A DNA stretch of 64,000 nt from Nitrososphaerota archaeon (GTDB lineage: Archaea > Thermoproteota > Nitrososphaeria > Nitrososphaerales > Gagatemarchaeaceae): assembly GCA_027887045.1 (NCBI GenBank), contig JAPCJH010000001.1, positions 186,001-250,000 on the forward strand, written 5' to 3'. The notes under the pieces are model-generated. The model searched no databases, was not told the origin of the DNA, and saw only the letters and a list, made by a program, of their open reading frames with translations. Numbering within the stretch: the first letter of the stretch is position 1; every line of letters starts with the position of its first letter. The position numbers and the translations under genes were made by a program. Positions 1 to 9,104 of the stretch are shown here, piece by piece.

Positions 1-1040
1 TATTCAAGCCCGACTTTTTCATCCAATCCGAGCATGAGATTCATCACCTGGACCGCGTTCCCCGCCGCTCCCTTGATCAGATTATCAGTCGCGCCGAGGG
101 CGACGATTCGTCCCGTTCTGGATTCCAGTTCAAAGCCGACGTCGCAGAAGTTAGAGCCGATGACTATCTTAGGGTCGGGTAGCCTGAAGGGACCCGACTT
201 GTCTCTCACAAGTCTGATGAAGTAACTCCCGGCGTACATCGCCCGGTACGCCTTCCATATTTCGAGCGGCTCCGGTTGGGTCCGCGTGAAGACGTGGCAC
301 GTCGAAAGGATCCCCCTGACCATGTTTACTGCGTGAGCGGACATTGAGATCTTTACAGGAGTGCCGGCGATCTCAGACAGCACCTGTTCGATCTCGGCAG
401 AGTGCCGATGTCCCGCGGGCTTGTAGGGGCGCACGACGTTGTATCTCTCGGAGAAGTGCGTCGATAATGACGGCTTCCCGCCCGCTCCCGAGGAACCGAT
501 CTTCGCGTCCACTACGATATGATCACTATCGACCCCCATGGAGCTCTGTTTCAGAAGCGGCGCGAGCGCGAGAATGGATGTTATGGCCATGCAACCGGGC
601 GAAGAGGCGTAGTGCGCGCCCTTGAGGGCGTCTCTGTTGATCTCGGGGATCGCATAGACGAACTTGTCGAGGAGGTCGGGGGACGGATGATCAAATTTGT
701 ACCATTCCTGGTATTTCGAGGGGTCTTTCAACCGGAAGTCGGCGCTGAGGTCGATGATCTTCAGCCCGGCGTCCGCTAGCTGCGGGACGTACTTTATGGA
801 CTCGCCGTGCGGGAGAGCCGTGAACACCACATCGGAACTTTCGGTGAGCTTCGACAGGTCATATTGGGAGAACTTTAGCTCTGTCACGTTCCTCAGATTT
901 GGGTGGACCCTGAAAATGAATTCCCCCGCATATTTCCTCGACGTCGCGATCGTCAAGTCCACGTTCGGATGCTGGATCAAAAGACGGAGGAGCTCACCGC
1001 CGATGTAGCCGGATGCTGCAACTACCCCTACTCTGACCAT
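1..1040 (-). CDS. argC: ArgC/LysY-type acyl-phosphate reductase, C-terminus cut by window edge
   Basis: Reading down the minus strand from an ATG at 1040 gives an open frame to the window edge. It begins with an NAD(P)-binding GYIGGEL segment and contains SSPGCMA, where the Cys is the acyl-enzyme nucleophile of N-acetyl-gamma-glutamyl-phosphate reductase and LysW-aminoadipyl-phosphate reductase (ArgC/LysY). The enzyme reduces the gamma-phosphorylated, LysW-linked intermediate to a semialdehyde. It follows lysX after a 1-nt gap, so it is the most distal visible gene of the argG-argH-lysW-lysX operon. The kinase, aminotransferase and deacylase genes expected for the pathway may lie beyond position 1. 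Specificity for glutamate (arginine) or aminoadipate (lysine) cannot be settled; both are possible in archaea. Confidence 0.92.
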   Translation of the reverse strand, partial: MVRVGVVAASGYIGGELLRLLIQHPNVDLTIATSRKYAGEFIFRVHPNLRNVTELKFSQYDLSKLTESSDVVFTALPHGESIKYVPQLADAGLKIIDLSADFRLKDPSKYQEWYKFDHPSPDLLDKFVYAIPEINRDALKGAHYASSPGCMAITSILALAPLLKQSSMGVDSDHIVVDAKIGSSGAGGKPSLSTHFSERYNVVRPYKPAGHRHSAEIEQVLSEIAGTPVKISMSAHAVNMVRGILSTCHVFTRTQPEPLEIWKAYRAMYAGSYFIRLVRDKSGPFRLPDPKIVIGSNFCDVGFELESRTGRIVALGATDNLIKGAAGNAVQVMNLMLGLDEKVGLE

Positions 1041-1041
1041 T

Positions 1042-1896
1042 CTACTTCCGCGCTCTCGAAATGACGTACGCAGCGATCTTTCTTGCGATGCTCCCAGAGG
1101 TCGCAGCCTGTGCACCCGCGAACTCCACCGTGTTGTTCACCTCGTGGACCAAGTAACCCTCCTCGGACTCCATCGCGTCCACGCCGAGCACCCCTCCCCC
1201 GACCGCGTCTGCAGCCCTGAAGATTATTTCCCGGAGCTCCTTGTTAGGTTTGAGGGCTTTGGTAAGGCCGCCTCTCGCTACGTTCGTTCGCCAATCGTCC
1301 TCGGGTGCGTAGCGATATACGCACGCGGCGATTTCGTCCCCCGCCACGACCGCCCTGACGTCACGAGGGGGTCTCTTGACGAACTCCTGAAGGTAATACA
1401 TGTGTTCGATTGGATTCTGGAGCTCCTCGCGCAGCTCCACGATAGAGAGCAAAGCCTCTTTGTCCCTCGCTATGCTCACCATCCTCCCCCAGCTACCTAC
1501 GAAAGGCTTGAGGACGACGGGGAAGCCCATTTTTTGGGCAGATTCTGCGACCGTGTCTGACGATAGGCTGATCATCGTTCTGGGAGTCGGGATCTTGGCT
1601 TTCGCTAGGATAAGCGTCGTGAGGAGTTTGTTCCCACACGACTCGGTCACGAGATAAGGGTTGACGACAGATACCCCGAGGTTCTCCAGAATCCTTGTGA
1701 GGTAGAGTGTCCGGTAGAAACTGATGCACCTCTGCAGGACAACGTCCCCGAATTCCCTCGCGCGTCGCACCCGAGAGATTTCGAATACGAGCGGCTTGGC
1801 ATCGACGAGCGCGGCATTCGCGCCCAGCGCCTGGGCCTCCTTCTGCAGCGCCTTCTCTTCCCACCTTAGCCTGTCGAAGAGGATCGTGAGCTTCAT
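1042..1896 (-). CDS. lysX: LysX/ArgX, LysW-glutamate or LysW-aminoadipate ligase
   Basis: This 284-aa ATP-grasp enzyme joins the C-terminal Glu of LysW to the amino group of glutamate (ArgX) or aminoadipate (LysX) using ATP. The central part has the ATP-grasp segment VVLKPFVGSWGRMVS, and the C-terminal part has the metal-binding stretch HEVNNTVEF. The length is normal for the family. Its ATG begins directly after the lysW stop (1897) and its stop is 1 nt from argC. Position downstream of argG and argH favours the arginine substrate, but bifunctional enzymes are known in Sulfolobus-type systems, so the choice is inference. Confidence 0.9.
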   Translation of the reverse strand: MKLTILFDRLRWEEKALQKEAQALGANAALVDAKPLVFEISRVRRAREFGDVVLQRCISFYRTLYLTRILENLGVSVVNPYLVTESCGNKLLTTLILAKAKIPTPRTMISLSSDTVAESAQKMGFPVVLKPFVGSWGRMVSIARDKEALLSIVELREELQNPIEHMYYLQEFVKRPPRDVRAVVAGDEIAACVYRYAPEDDWRTNVARGGLTKALKPNKELREIIFRAADAVGGGVLGVDAMESEEGYLVHEVNNTVEFAGAQAATSGSIARKIAAYVISRARK

Positions 1897-2070
1897 CTAT
1901 TCGCCCCAGTCCTCCTCGATGGTTTCCGCGGGCTTCAGCATCGCTGTGCCGTTCTTTATTTCCGCCACCTCATACTCAACTCCACAATCCTTACAAGAAA
2001 CTATTTCGCCGACAATCGCGTCGTCTGGGATACTAATCTGGGCGTCGCATTCAGCACATTTCGTATCCAC
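1897..2070 (-). CDS. lysW: LysW amino-group carrier protein
   Basis: This 57-aa protein starts with GTG at 2070, overlapping the argH stop by one base, and ends one base before the lysX ATG. It has a CxxC-x20-CxxC zinc-ribbon pattern (KCAEC and SCKDC) and the diagnostic acidic tail EDWGE, whose terminal Glu carries the biosynthetic intermediate through an isopeptide bond. It protects the amino group and delivers the intermediate to LysX, the kinase, the reductase and the aminotransferase. Its position between argH and lysX supports use in arginine synthesis, possibly shared with lysine. Confidence 0.95.
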   Translation of the reverse strand: MDTKCAECDAQISIPDDAIVGEIVSCKDCGVEYEVAEIKNGTAMLKPAETIEEDWGE

Positions 2071-3551
2071 TACTTCTTCACCCCCTTCAGAACTGAATTG
2101 ACGTTCCTGAGAAGGAGCGCATCGGCGCGGGAGAGACCCTCCCTGATTCGACGCACGCTCGAACGATTACTTTCGAGCTGGCTCAAGCGTTTCTCTACTC
2201 CTCGTTGAAGGAATTTTGGATTGGCGCTTCCTGAGGAAGAAAGGGCGTGCAGTGAGGAAGCCGGGTCGAGTACCCCGTTGAGGACCCCCTGGGCCAGGTG
2301 GATTGGTTTCCCGGTTATCTCTCTTGAAAGCGGGGAGAGATGCTTTGAAATTGTGAGCTCAAACGGGGTCCCCGTTTCCACGGACATTCTGACCAGACCT
2401 CCTACTATCGCGTGGGCCTGCCGGAATGACACGCCGTGCGCTTTGACCAGGTAGTTCGCGAAGGCGGTGGCCGTAGAGTAGTCCCCCTTCAGCGATAGTC
2501 GTAGAGCGCGAACGTCGAACTTCAGCGTCCCCACCATTCCCGCCGTGACGATGGTTGAAGCCAGCGTGTCATCGAGCCCTCTCCACAGATGCGGAGTCAG
2601 CTCCTGTAGGTCGAGGTTGTAAGTATACGGCAAAGCTTTGAGGATCGCGCAGACGGCCACCAAGCTTCCCAGTACCGAACCGCACTTCGCCCGAACTGTC
2701 TCGGCGGCGACTGGGTTCTTCTTTTGAGGCATGATGCTGCTGGAATTGGCATATTCGTCGGAGACCTCAAGATAGCCGAATTCCTTCGAGCTCCAAAGGA
2801 TAATCTCCTCTGATAGTCTGCTGAGGTCAAGCATGATCGTCTCCGAACATGCAAGAGCCTCTACGACAAAGTCTCGACTCGACACGGCGTCGATAGAATT
2901 CTCGACGATGCCGGCGAAGCCGAGGAAATCCGACACGGCCGTTCGGTCGACCGCAACGGAAGTGCCCGCCAGAGCGGCGGCTCCCATCGGCGAGACGTTC
3001 ACCCTCGCGTACAATTGCACAAGTCGGTCGATCTCGCGTTGAAACGCATCAAAGTAGGCCGAAAAGTGGTGCCCCAGCGTGACGGGCATGGCGTGCTGCA
3101 TGTGCGTATAGCCGGGGATTACCGCGCGCCCGAATTTCCTGACAATCTTGAGGAGGGCTGCCTGCAAATCCGCGATTGCCTCTAGGAGTCGAATCACTCG
3201 TTCCCTCAGCTCCATCCTGACCGCGGAAGCGACCTGGTCATTCCGGCTCTTCCCGAGATTGAGGAAACCCGCTATTTCGACTCCAAGCCTGTCAACGGCG
3301 TTCTGTTCGATTAGCTGGTGGATGTCCTCCGCTCCCTTCGCTCGCCTAGGGCGGGGAGTCTCTTTGGAAAGAAACCTAAGGCATTCCTCCCCGACCCCCC
3401 GTTCCACTTCGCCCGCCTTGACGAGTGAGATCATGTGAGCGGTGTTGATCTTGATGACGTGTCTCGCTATGGGTCCGTCGAAGCCTATCGAGGAGTAGAA
3501 CCGGGACGCGCCGCTATCGAATCGCTTGAGCCTTCTCCCTCGGATATCCAC
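2070..3551 (-). CDS. argH: Argininosuccinate lyase
   Basis: This 493-aa member of the fumarase/aspartase superfamily splits argininosuccinate into arginine and fumarate, the last step of arginine synthesis. The family signature SSSIMPQKKNP is present in the middle of the protein, and GKSRNDQVAS (substrate loop) lies near residue 100. The start overlaps the 3' end of argG by 38 nt and the stop overlaps the lysW GTG by 1 nt, so translation is probably coupled. The first residues (MDIRGRRLKRF) are basic, as in archaeal homologues. Confidence 0.95.
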   Translation of the reverse strand: MDIRGRRLKRFDSGASRFYSSIGFDGPIARHVIKINTAHMISLVKAGEVERGVGEECLRFLSKETPRPRRAKGAEDIHQLIEQNAVDRLGVEIAGFLNLGKSRNDQVASAVRMELRERVIRLLEAIADLQAALLKIVRKFGRAVIPGYTHMQHAMPVTLGHHFSAYFDAFQREIDRLVQLYARVNVSPMGAAALAGTSVAVDRTAVSDFLGFAGIVENSIDAVSSRDFVVEALACSETIMLDLSRLSEEIILWSSKEFGYLEVSDEYANSSSIMPQKKNPVAAETVRAKCGSVLGSLVAVCAILKALPYTYNLDLQELTPHLWRGLDDTLASTIVTAGMVGTLKFDVRALRLSLKGDYSTATAFANYLVKAHGVSFRQAHAIVGGLVRMSVETGTPFELTISKHLSPLSREITGKPIHLAQGVLNGVLDPASSLHALSSSGSANPKFLQRGVEKRLSQLESNRSSVRRIREGLSRADALLLRNVNSVLKGVKK

Positions 3552-4755
3552 TCTTGGTCACCTTCCTCCTCTTCATCTTGCTCGCGGCGACGCGGGACTG
3601 AAGTCCCCACAATTCGATGAAGCCAACAGCGGACTTTTGATCGAAAGTGGATCCCTTGGAATAGGTCGAGAGACCCTGTCTGTAGATCGAGTTCTCTGAG
3701 GACCTTCCAACAACCCTCATGCCGCCCTTGAAGAGTTTCAGCCTGACGTTCCCGGAAACGCGCCGTTGCGTGGTGTCGATGAACTGGTCGAGCGCAAGCC
3801 GCAGGGGTTCGAGCCACAGCCCCGAGTACACAAGCCACGCCCATTCCTGTTCAACGCCGGCCTTGAAGGTCAGCTCGTGTCTGGTCAGGACGAGCTTCTC
3901 CAAGTCCCTGTGAGCTTCTATTATGGCTACGGCGGCTGGACATTCGTATACCTCCCTCGACTTTATCCCGACCAGACGATCCTCGATCTGGTCTATGATC
4001 CCAACGCCGTGAGAGCCGACGAACTTGTTCACGAATTGGATGAGGTCCAGAGGGCTCATGTCGTTACCGTTCGCCTTTACTGGAATGCCTTCGAAGAACT
4101 CGAGGTCGAGGTAGCCCGGTGCGTCCGGAGCGTCTTCGGCGGGCGTGGTCCACTCGAACACCTGTGCGGGCGGCTCAGTGTCCGGCTGTTCCAGAGGTCC
4201 CCCCTCTATCGATCGCCCCCAGACGTTCTGGTCGACGCTGTAGATTGACCTCGAGGGCTTTATCGGAATATTGTGCGCTTGCGCGTAGAGTATTTCCTCG
4301 TCTCTCGTCATGTTCCACTCTCTTACGGGCGCGATCACCTTGAGCGCTGGATTCATCGCGCGTACCGTGATGTCCATCCGCACCTGGTCGTTTCCCTTCC
4401 CGGTGCACCCGTGCGCGACGGCGTCCGCCCCTTCCTTCTCGGCGACCTCAACGAGCTTCTCGGATATCAGCGGTCTCCCGAGGGCCGTGCTCAGTGGGTA
4501 CTTTCCTTCGTATAGGGCGTTGGCCTTTATGGCGGGGTGAACATAATTGCTGACGAATTCTTCCTTTGCGTCAATCTCGTAGTGATTGCGCGCTCCGAGT
4601 AGAAGGGCGCGCTTGCCGATCTCCTTCAGGTCGTCCTGCTGCCCCAAATCGAGGGTCACCGCGATTACATCGGCGTCGTACTTTTCCTGCAGCCATCTAA
4701 GGCAGACGGATGTGTCGAGGCCCCCAGAATACGCCAAAACTACGGTACTTCGCAA
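3514..4755 (-). CDS. argG: Argininosuccinate synthase
   Basis: This 413-aa protein ligates citrulline and aspartate with ATP. The N-terminus has the PP-loop AYSGGLDTSV, and VTLDLGQ follows at about residue 37. It starts with TTG at 4755, 31 nt from a TATAAAAGG element read on the minus strand (centre about 4786), which suggests a leaderless transcript. It is the first gene of the minus-strand arginine operon. The C-terminal tail after residue 385 is Lys/Arg rich (KMKRRKVTKSG) and overlaps argH by 38 nt, somewhat longer than usual. Confidence 0.95.
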   Translation of the reverse strand: MRSTVVLAYSGGLDTSVCLRWLQEKYDADVIAVTLDLGQQDDLKEIGKRALLLGARNHYEIDAKEEFVSNYVHPAIKANALYEGKYPLSTALGRPLISEKLVEVAEKEGADAVAHGCTGKGNDQVRMDITVRAMNPALKVIAPVREWNMTRDEEILYAQAHNIPIKPSRSIYSVDQNVWGRSIEGGPLEQPDTEPPAQVFEWTTPAEDAPDAPGYLDLEFFEGIPVKANGNDMSPLDLIQFVNKFVGSHGVGIIDQIEDRLVGIKSREVYECPAAVAIIEAHRDLEKLVLTRHELTFKAGVEQEWAWLVYSGLWLEPLRLALDQFIDTTQRRVSGNVRLKLFKGGMRVVGRSSENSIYRQGLSTYSKGSTFDQKSAVGFIELWGLQSRVAASKMKRRKVTKSGYPREKAQAIR

Positions 4756-4779
4756 CGCTTGAGTTCGAGCGATGCGGAA

Positions 4780-4794
4780 ATCCTTTTATAGATT
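4780..4794. promoter_or_regulatory. Shared TATA element for argG (minus) and ACT gene (plus)
   Basis: The only A/T-rich block between the divergent starts is CCTTTTATAGATTTT. Read on the minus strand it gives CTATAAAAGG, 31 nt upstream of the argG TTG. Read on the plus strand it gives TTTTATA, 29 nt upstream of a TTG at 4816. One TATA-like element therefore sits at leaderless distance from both genes. The TTG at 4795 would lie inside the promoter. Confidence 0.6.
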
Positions 4795-4815
4795 TTGGCC
4801 ACATTCGACCCTGAA

Positions 4816-5511
4816 TTGCCAAGAAATGACCTGAAATCGGTCAACAGGCTCTCAATCTCGAGCGCGGTGAGGGACGAAATAAATTACGACCTGTCCATTC
4901 AGGATGCGCTCGCGAGGGACTACGTCAACGTCAGTGCTCTCGCAAGGATGCTGCAACCAAGGATCCAGGAGCGCATCGGGAGGAAGCCCAACGAGGAAAG
5001 CGTGATCACTTCGCTGAAGAGGTTGCGAGGTATATACTCGCCGGCTTCGAAAGAGATTGGAAAGGTCGTCGCGGGGAGCGTGGTCAACGTGCGGACGCAC
5101 GTTTCCAAGATGTCTGTCGAAAAGACGAAGAAGACACTCCAGACCGTCAGCGCCATGCTGTCGAGTCATCAGGAGGATTTCCTCCAAGTCTCGGAGAGTC
5201 TTTCGTCGATCACCCTGATATTCGACCAAAGACTGCACAAGAAGGTGAAGGCAGAGCTGTCGAACGCCGACATTCTCGAAGAAGGAGACGACTATGCCGC
5301 CATAATTGTGCAGAGCCCCCGCGAAATCATCGCGACGCCCGGGTGCGTCATCACCTTCTATAACCAGCTCGCGAGGCGGCACGTCAACATGGAGGATACG
5401 GTAAGCTGCCACACCGACACAATAATCGTCGTGCGAATGAAGGACGTGGGGAGGGCGTTCGACGCGCTTACGGATTTGATAAGCGAAGAGAGCCGCAGGC
5501 TCGAAAAGTGA
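4816..5511 (+). CDS. ACT-domain regulatory protein, archaeal conserved
   Basis: This protein of about 231 aa has two parts. The N-terminal half is helical and HTH-like (YVNVSALARMLQP, then ESVITSLKRLRG). The C-terminal part is an ACT-like ligand-binding region (AIIVQSPREIIATPGCV to TIIVVRMKDVGRAFDAL). I chose the TTG at 4816 because a TTTTATA element sits 29 nt upstream; an in-frame TTG at 4795 would add seven residues but lies against the TATA box. It is divergent from argG and shares its promoter element, which suggests an amino-acid-responsive regulator of the arginine operon. That role is inference; no ligand can be assigned. Confidence 0.75.
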   Translation: MPRNDLKSVNRLSISSAVRDEINYDLSIQDALARDYVNVSALARMLQPRIQERIGRKPNEESVITSLKRLRGIYSPASKEIGKVVAGSVVNVRTHVSKMSVEKTKKTLQTVSAMLSSHQEDFLQVSESLSSITLIFDQRLHKKVKAELSNADILEEGDDYAAIIVQSPREIIATPGCVITFYNQLARRHVNMEDTVSCHTDTIIVVRMKDVGRAFDALTDLISEESRRLEK

Positions 5512-5561
5512 TGACCTTCGGGTCAACGTGCGGTGGAAATGTCCCGAAAACGTTCAGACTT

Positions 5562-6845
5562 TCAGTTCTTGGAAGCGTCAATCTCTGCCCGGATCTTTTG
5601 CAGGGCCTGCTCCAGAGGCAGTCGTTCCTCGGTTCTTGACAGCATGTTGCGCAGAGCCACTTGGCCAGAGGCAACCTCCTTCGCGCCGACGATGATTGTC
5701 CAAGAAGCGCCCGCGTCGCTCGCGTCTTGTAGCTGCTTGCCAATTGCTTTGGGGCTCAGGGGCGCGTCCGCTCTTATCCCCGCGTTCCGGAGGAGACTCA
5801 ACGCACGGGCTGCGGCTTTCGAACCCTCCTCCCCGATAGAAGCAACGTAGACCAGGGTCTCCGCGACCTCAGACCTAGTCAACGAGAGCGCCGCACGGTC
5901 GACCCCCCCGGCAGCTCCGGTCGCCGCGAGATCAGGCCTTCCGAATATCTTGGGAAGGAGGTCATACCTTCCCCCGCCGCAGAGAGCCCCCAGATCGGCA
6001 TGATCACGGTCCGATATCTCGAAGACGATACCAGTGTAGTAGTCGATCCCCCTTACGATGCTCATGTCGTACTCGACGCCCCTCACGTTCCTCGCTTCGA
6101 GGGAGCTGTGCAACTCTGAGAGGCTCTCGGTGTCCGAAGTTCCCTGCTTCGTGAGCTCCGGCAGAACGGCATCGAGCGACCCCTTGGTGCCGGCAAAATC
6201 GAGGACAGCCTCTACCTGGTCCCTGGAGATACCTTTCTGAACGTATTCCTTGACGAGGTCGCTTCTGCTCTTCTTGCTCATTTTGTCAAGCGCCCTCATC
6301 AATTCGAGTACCTTCTCCTCACCGGTTACCCCCACCCGCTTTCTGATGAATCCCTCCACCGTCTTTCTGTCCCCGACCTTCACCGTCGTGTTCAGCTTCA
6401 GCTTCTTGAATATCATTTGGCTCGCGTCGATGATCTCGGCGTCCGCCTCAGCGCTACTCGCCCCGAAGATCTCCAAGTCCCACTGATGGAACCACCTGTA
6501 CCTCGCGTGCTGGGGCTCGTCGTATCTCCAGACCCCGCCGAAGGACGCTAGTTTGATTGGCGGTTTCAGATCGCGTCTGGCGGCAACGTATCTTGTCATC
6601 CCGACCGTCAGATCGAAACGGAGCCCGATGTCGCGCCCCGACTTGTCCTTGAACGAATAGATCTGGGCGTCTATGTCGGAGCCGCTCTTTGCTCTCAGGA
6701 CGGACAGGTGCTCGAGCGGCGCGGGTTCCATCAGCTTGAAGTTGAATAAGCGCGCGACCTCGTAGAACGCTCCCCGGATCTTCTCGTGCGCCTCGTGGTC
6801 AGCTGGGGGGACGTCGCGTATCCCCCGGGGGAGTGAAAGGTCCAT
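5562..6845 (-). CDS. hisS: Histidyl-tRNA synthetase
   Basis: This 427-aa class II synthetase charges tRNA-His. Visible motifs are LRFDLTVGMTRYVA (motif 2 approach), WRYDEPQHARYRWFHQ (motif 2 loop), the histidine-specific VRGIDYYTGIVFE, and GGRYD followed by GAAGGVDRAAL (motif 3). A C-terminal anticodon-binding domain follows from about residue 330. I prefer the ATG at 6845, 1 nt after the rfcS stop (TGAGATG); an in-frame GTG at 6860 would overlap rfcS by 14 nt. It forms a two-gene operon with rfcS. Confidence 0.95.
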   Translation of the reverse strand: MDLSLPRGIRDVPPADHEAHEKIRGAFYEVARLFNFKLMEPAPLEHLSVLRAKSGSDIDAQIYSFKDKSGRDIGLRFDLTVGMTRYVAARRDLKPPIKLASFGGVWRYDEPQHARYRWFHQWDLEIFGASSAEADAEIIDASQMIFKKLKLNTTVKVGDRKTVEGFIRKRVGVTGEEKVLELMRALDKMSKKSRSDLVKEYVQKGISRDQVEAVLDFAGTKGSLDAVLPELTKQGTSDTESLSELHSSLEARNVRGVEYDMSIVRGIDYYTGIVFEISDRDHADLGALCGGGRYDLLPKIFGRPDLAATGAAGGVDRAALSLTRSEVAETLVYVASIGEEGSKAAARALSLLRNAGIRADAPLSPKAIGKQLQDASDAGASWTIIVGAKEVASGQVALRNMLSRTEERLPLEQALQKIRAEIDASKN

Positions 6846-6846
6846 C

Positions 6847-7818
6847 TCAGCGCTTGCCACTCTTGCGCTTCAAGGCGGCGAGTTCCGCCAACATCGCCGT
6901 GAGCTGGATCTCCGGTTGCGCCCCCTGCACCAGCCTGTAGTCGTATTCCGCAAGGATCCTTATCGCCTCCGCTGGATCTTCCAATTTCATGCTCGTGAGA
7001 ACTTCGTTCGCGAACTTGAGGAAATCCCTCTCAGGGATACCGTAAACCCTTGTCAATTCGATCATCTTGATCCGAGACTCTTCGAATTCGCCGTCGAGCG
7101 CCGCCTTCATTATCTCGAACACCCTCCCCCTGATGCTCGCCCCAGTGACGGCCTTCACTTTTTCGAAAGTAACTTTCCCTGAGCCGGAGGCTGCCTGCAA
7201 GAGATTTATCGCTTGTCGCAGGTCGCCGTTTGTTCCCTCGTATATCGCTGATGGGACTTCTTCCTCGAGCTCGACCCCCTCTAAATTTGCGATTTTCCGG
7301 AGCTGATCGGCCACTGCATCTTCTCCGAGCCTTTGGAACCTGAATATCGCGCATCTACTTTGCAGGGGTTCGATTATTCCCGACGAATAGTTGCACACAA
7401 GTATGAAACGTGTGAGACGAGAGTACTCTTCCATGATTCTGCGAAGCGCGGTTTGCGAGTCATGCGTCATCTCGTCTGATTCATCCAAGATGATGATGCG
7501 GAAGGGGACTTCCTCCCTTCTGTCCGAGTAGCGGGCAAAGGTCTTGACTCGTTCTCTCACCATGTCAATCCCCCGCTCATCGCTGGCATTCAATGCAAGC
7601 GTGTAGTCCCGCCAGTGTTCACCGAGTAGCTGCTTGGCGACAATAACGGCGGTCGTTGTCTTGCCGGAACCGGGAGGGCCGGCAAAGAGAAGGTGCGGCA
7701 GCTCGTCCTTCTTCTTGATCAAGAGCCGCAACCTCTCCTTCACACTTTCCTGATTGACGAGTTCCTCCAATTTCTCGGGTCGATATTTTTCTACCCACAT
7801 CATCTGTTCTAACGGCAT
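6847..7818 (-). CDS. rfcS: Replication factor C small subunit
   Basis: This AAA+ clamp-loader subunit, with the RFC large subunit (37683-38864), loads PCNA at primer-template junctions. It has the RFC-box start WVEKYRPEKLEELV, Walker A AGPPGSGKTTTA, Walker B IIILDESDEM and the arginine-finger sensor QSRCAIFRF. From the ATG at 7818 the length is 323 aa, normal for the family. The frame continues upstream to an ATG at 7905 (352 aa) that lies 28 nt from a TTAAG element. The extra 29 residues are basic and not family-like, so either they are a lineage extension or there is an 87-nt leader. Confidence 0.93.
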   Translation of the reverse strand: MPLEQMMWVEKYRPEKLEELVNQESVKERLRLLIKKKDELPHLLFAGPPGSGKTTTAVIVAKQLLGEHWRDYTLALNASDERGIDMVRERVKTFARYSDRREEVPFRIIILDESDEMTHDSQTALRRIMEEYSRLTRFILVCNYSSGIIEPLQSRCAIFRFQRLGEDAVADQLRKIANLEGVELEEEVPSAIYEGTNGDLRQAINLLQAASGSGKVTFEKVKAVTGASIRGRVFEIMKAALDGEFEESRIKMIELTRVYGIPERDFLKFANEVLTSMKLEDPAEAIRILAEYDYRLVQGAQPEIQLTAMLAELAALKRKSGKR

Positions 7819-7922
7819 CAAGAGCCACCCGTGGCCATCTGAAGGAAACAAAAAGCGTCTTGCATTTTGACGAAACTGACGGCGGGCTATTCCGTATTTA
7901 TCCATTGAGCGGATTCACGACG

Positions 7923-7937
7923 TAAGAATTCTTAACC
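7923..7937. promoter_or_regulatory. Palindromic TATA-like element shared by rfcS (minus) and amine oxidase (plus)
   Basis: The spacer between divergent rfcS and the plus-strand oxidase contains TAAGAATTCTTA, a 12-bp perfect palindrome, followed by ACC. Its TTAAG/CTTAA half (centre about 7933) lies 28 nt from the ATG at 7905 on the minus strand and 29 nt from the TTG at 7962 on the plus strand. No other TATA-like block is present. Confidence 0.45.
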
Positions 7938-7955
7938 AGCTCGGGCGGACCCGCG

Positions 7956-9104
7956 TTGCGCTTGCAGAGATACGATGCGATAGTCGTCGGTGCCGGGGCG
8001 ATGGGCTGCGCCACCGCGCTCCAGCTCGCGAAACGCGGTGTGAAAACCTTAGTCCTGGAAAAGTTCACGCTGAATCATCCCTATGGCTCTTCCCACGGTA
8101 GAACGAGAATAATCAGGACCGCGTATGCGGAGAATCCCTGCTACGTCCCCCTCGTGAAGAGGGCATTCGAGCTCTGGCGGGACGTCGAAGGACGGTCCGG
8201 ACGGCAGCTTCTGGTCAAGACCGGGGGTCTGATGATTGGATCCCCGAAGTCTTGGCTCGTCACGGGTGTATTGAGGAGCGCAAAAGAACACGGGCTCCCG
8301 CACGAGCTCATGTCTCGAAGCGAGGTTGAGGCGAGATTTCCACAATTCAGGATGAGTCGATCCGAAGTAGCAGTGCACGAGGACGCCGCAGGTTTTCTTT
8401 TCGCTGAAGAATGCATCAGGGCGATGAAAGAGCTGGCGGAGAAGGACGGAGCTGAATTCCACTTTGAGGAGCCCGTCGCGGACTGGGAGATCGGTGACCA
8501 CGGAATCATCGTGCGATCGAAAAGGGGCTCGTATTCCGCGGATAAGCTGATTATTGCCGCCGGGTCCTGGCTGCCTTCGCTCGTCCCCGAGCTCAAGCTC
8601 CCGCTGAAGTGCGAGAGGCAGTGTGTCTTCTGGTTCAAGCCGAGGGGGAACGCTGGAGTATTCTCCTCGGCAAGGATGCCCATTTACATCTGGGAACTTC
8701 GCGACAGGCGCATCTTCTACGGCTTTCCCGACTATGGCGAAGGCATCAAGGCGGCCCGGACCCACGGAGGCCGCGTCACCTCGCCGGACAGCGTCAGCCG
8801 ATCCACCTCAAGCGAGGATTTGAGGCCCGTGCGTTCCTTCCTTCGCGGGCATCTCCCCGGCGCCAACGGGAGGATGATCTCCTCCGCGGTGTGCCTCTAC
8901 ACGAACACTCCGGACCAAGATTTTGTCGTCGATTTCCATCCGAGAAGCAGGAGAGTCGTCTTACTCAGTCCCTGCTCGGGGCACGGTTTCAAGTTCGCAA
9001 GCGCCATCGGGGAGCTAGCCGCAGAACTGGTGCTTGAGGGGAAGACGAGATTCGACCTTAACCCTTTCAAAGTCTCGCGGTTCCGGTCTACTGTTCGACC
9101 TTGA
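7956..9104 (+). CDS. FAD-dependent sarcosine/N-methyl amino acid oxidase-like protein
   Basis: This 382-aa flavoprotein belongs to the monomeric sarcosine oxidase/N-methyltryptophan oxidase family. The Rossmann start is IVVGAGAMG, followed by LEKF and GSSHGRTRIIR, a typical family stretch. The late motif LSPCSGHGFKFA contains the Cys that binds FAD covalently in this family. It probably oxidises an N-methylated or secondary amino acid to release amine or glycine and H2O2; the exact substrate is unknown. It starts with TTG (7956, or 7962). Its 3' end overlaps the convergent livF by 17 nt. Location beside an amino-acid ABC transporter suggests uptake and oxidation of amino acids. Confidence 0.82.
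   Translation: MRLQRYDAIVVGAGAMGCATALQLAKRGVKTLVLEKFTLNHPYGSSHGRTRIIRTAYAENPCYVPLVKRAFELWRDVEGRSGRQLLVKTGGLMIGSPKSWLVTGVLRSAKEHGLPHELMSRSEVEARFPQFRMSRSEVAVHEDAAGFLFAEECIRAMKELAEKDGAEFHFEEPVADWEIGDHGIIVRSKRGSYSADKLIIAAGSWLPSLVPELKLPLKCERQCVFWFKPRGNAGVFSSARMPIYIWELRDRRIFYGFPDYGEGIKAARTHGGRVTSPDSVSRSTSSEDLRPVRSFLRGHLPGANGRMISSAVCLYTNTPDQDFVVDFHPRSRRVVLLSPCSGHGFKFASAIGELAAELVLEGKTRFDLNPFKVSRFRSTVRP

Noticed and set aside
4852..5526. Minus-strand 224-codon frame opposite the ACT gene
   Set aside because: No motif or promoter; the plus frame has recognisable domains.
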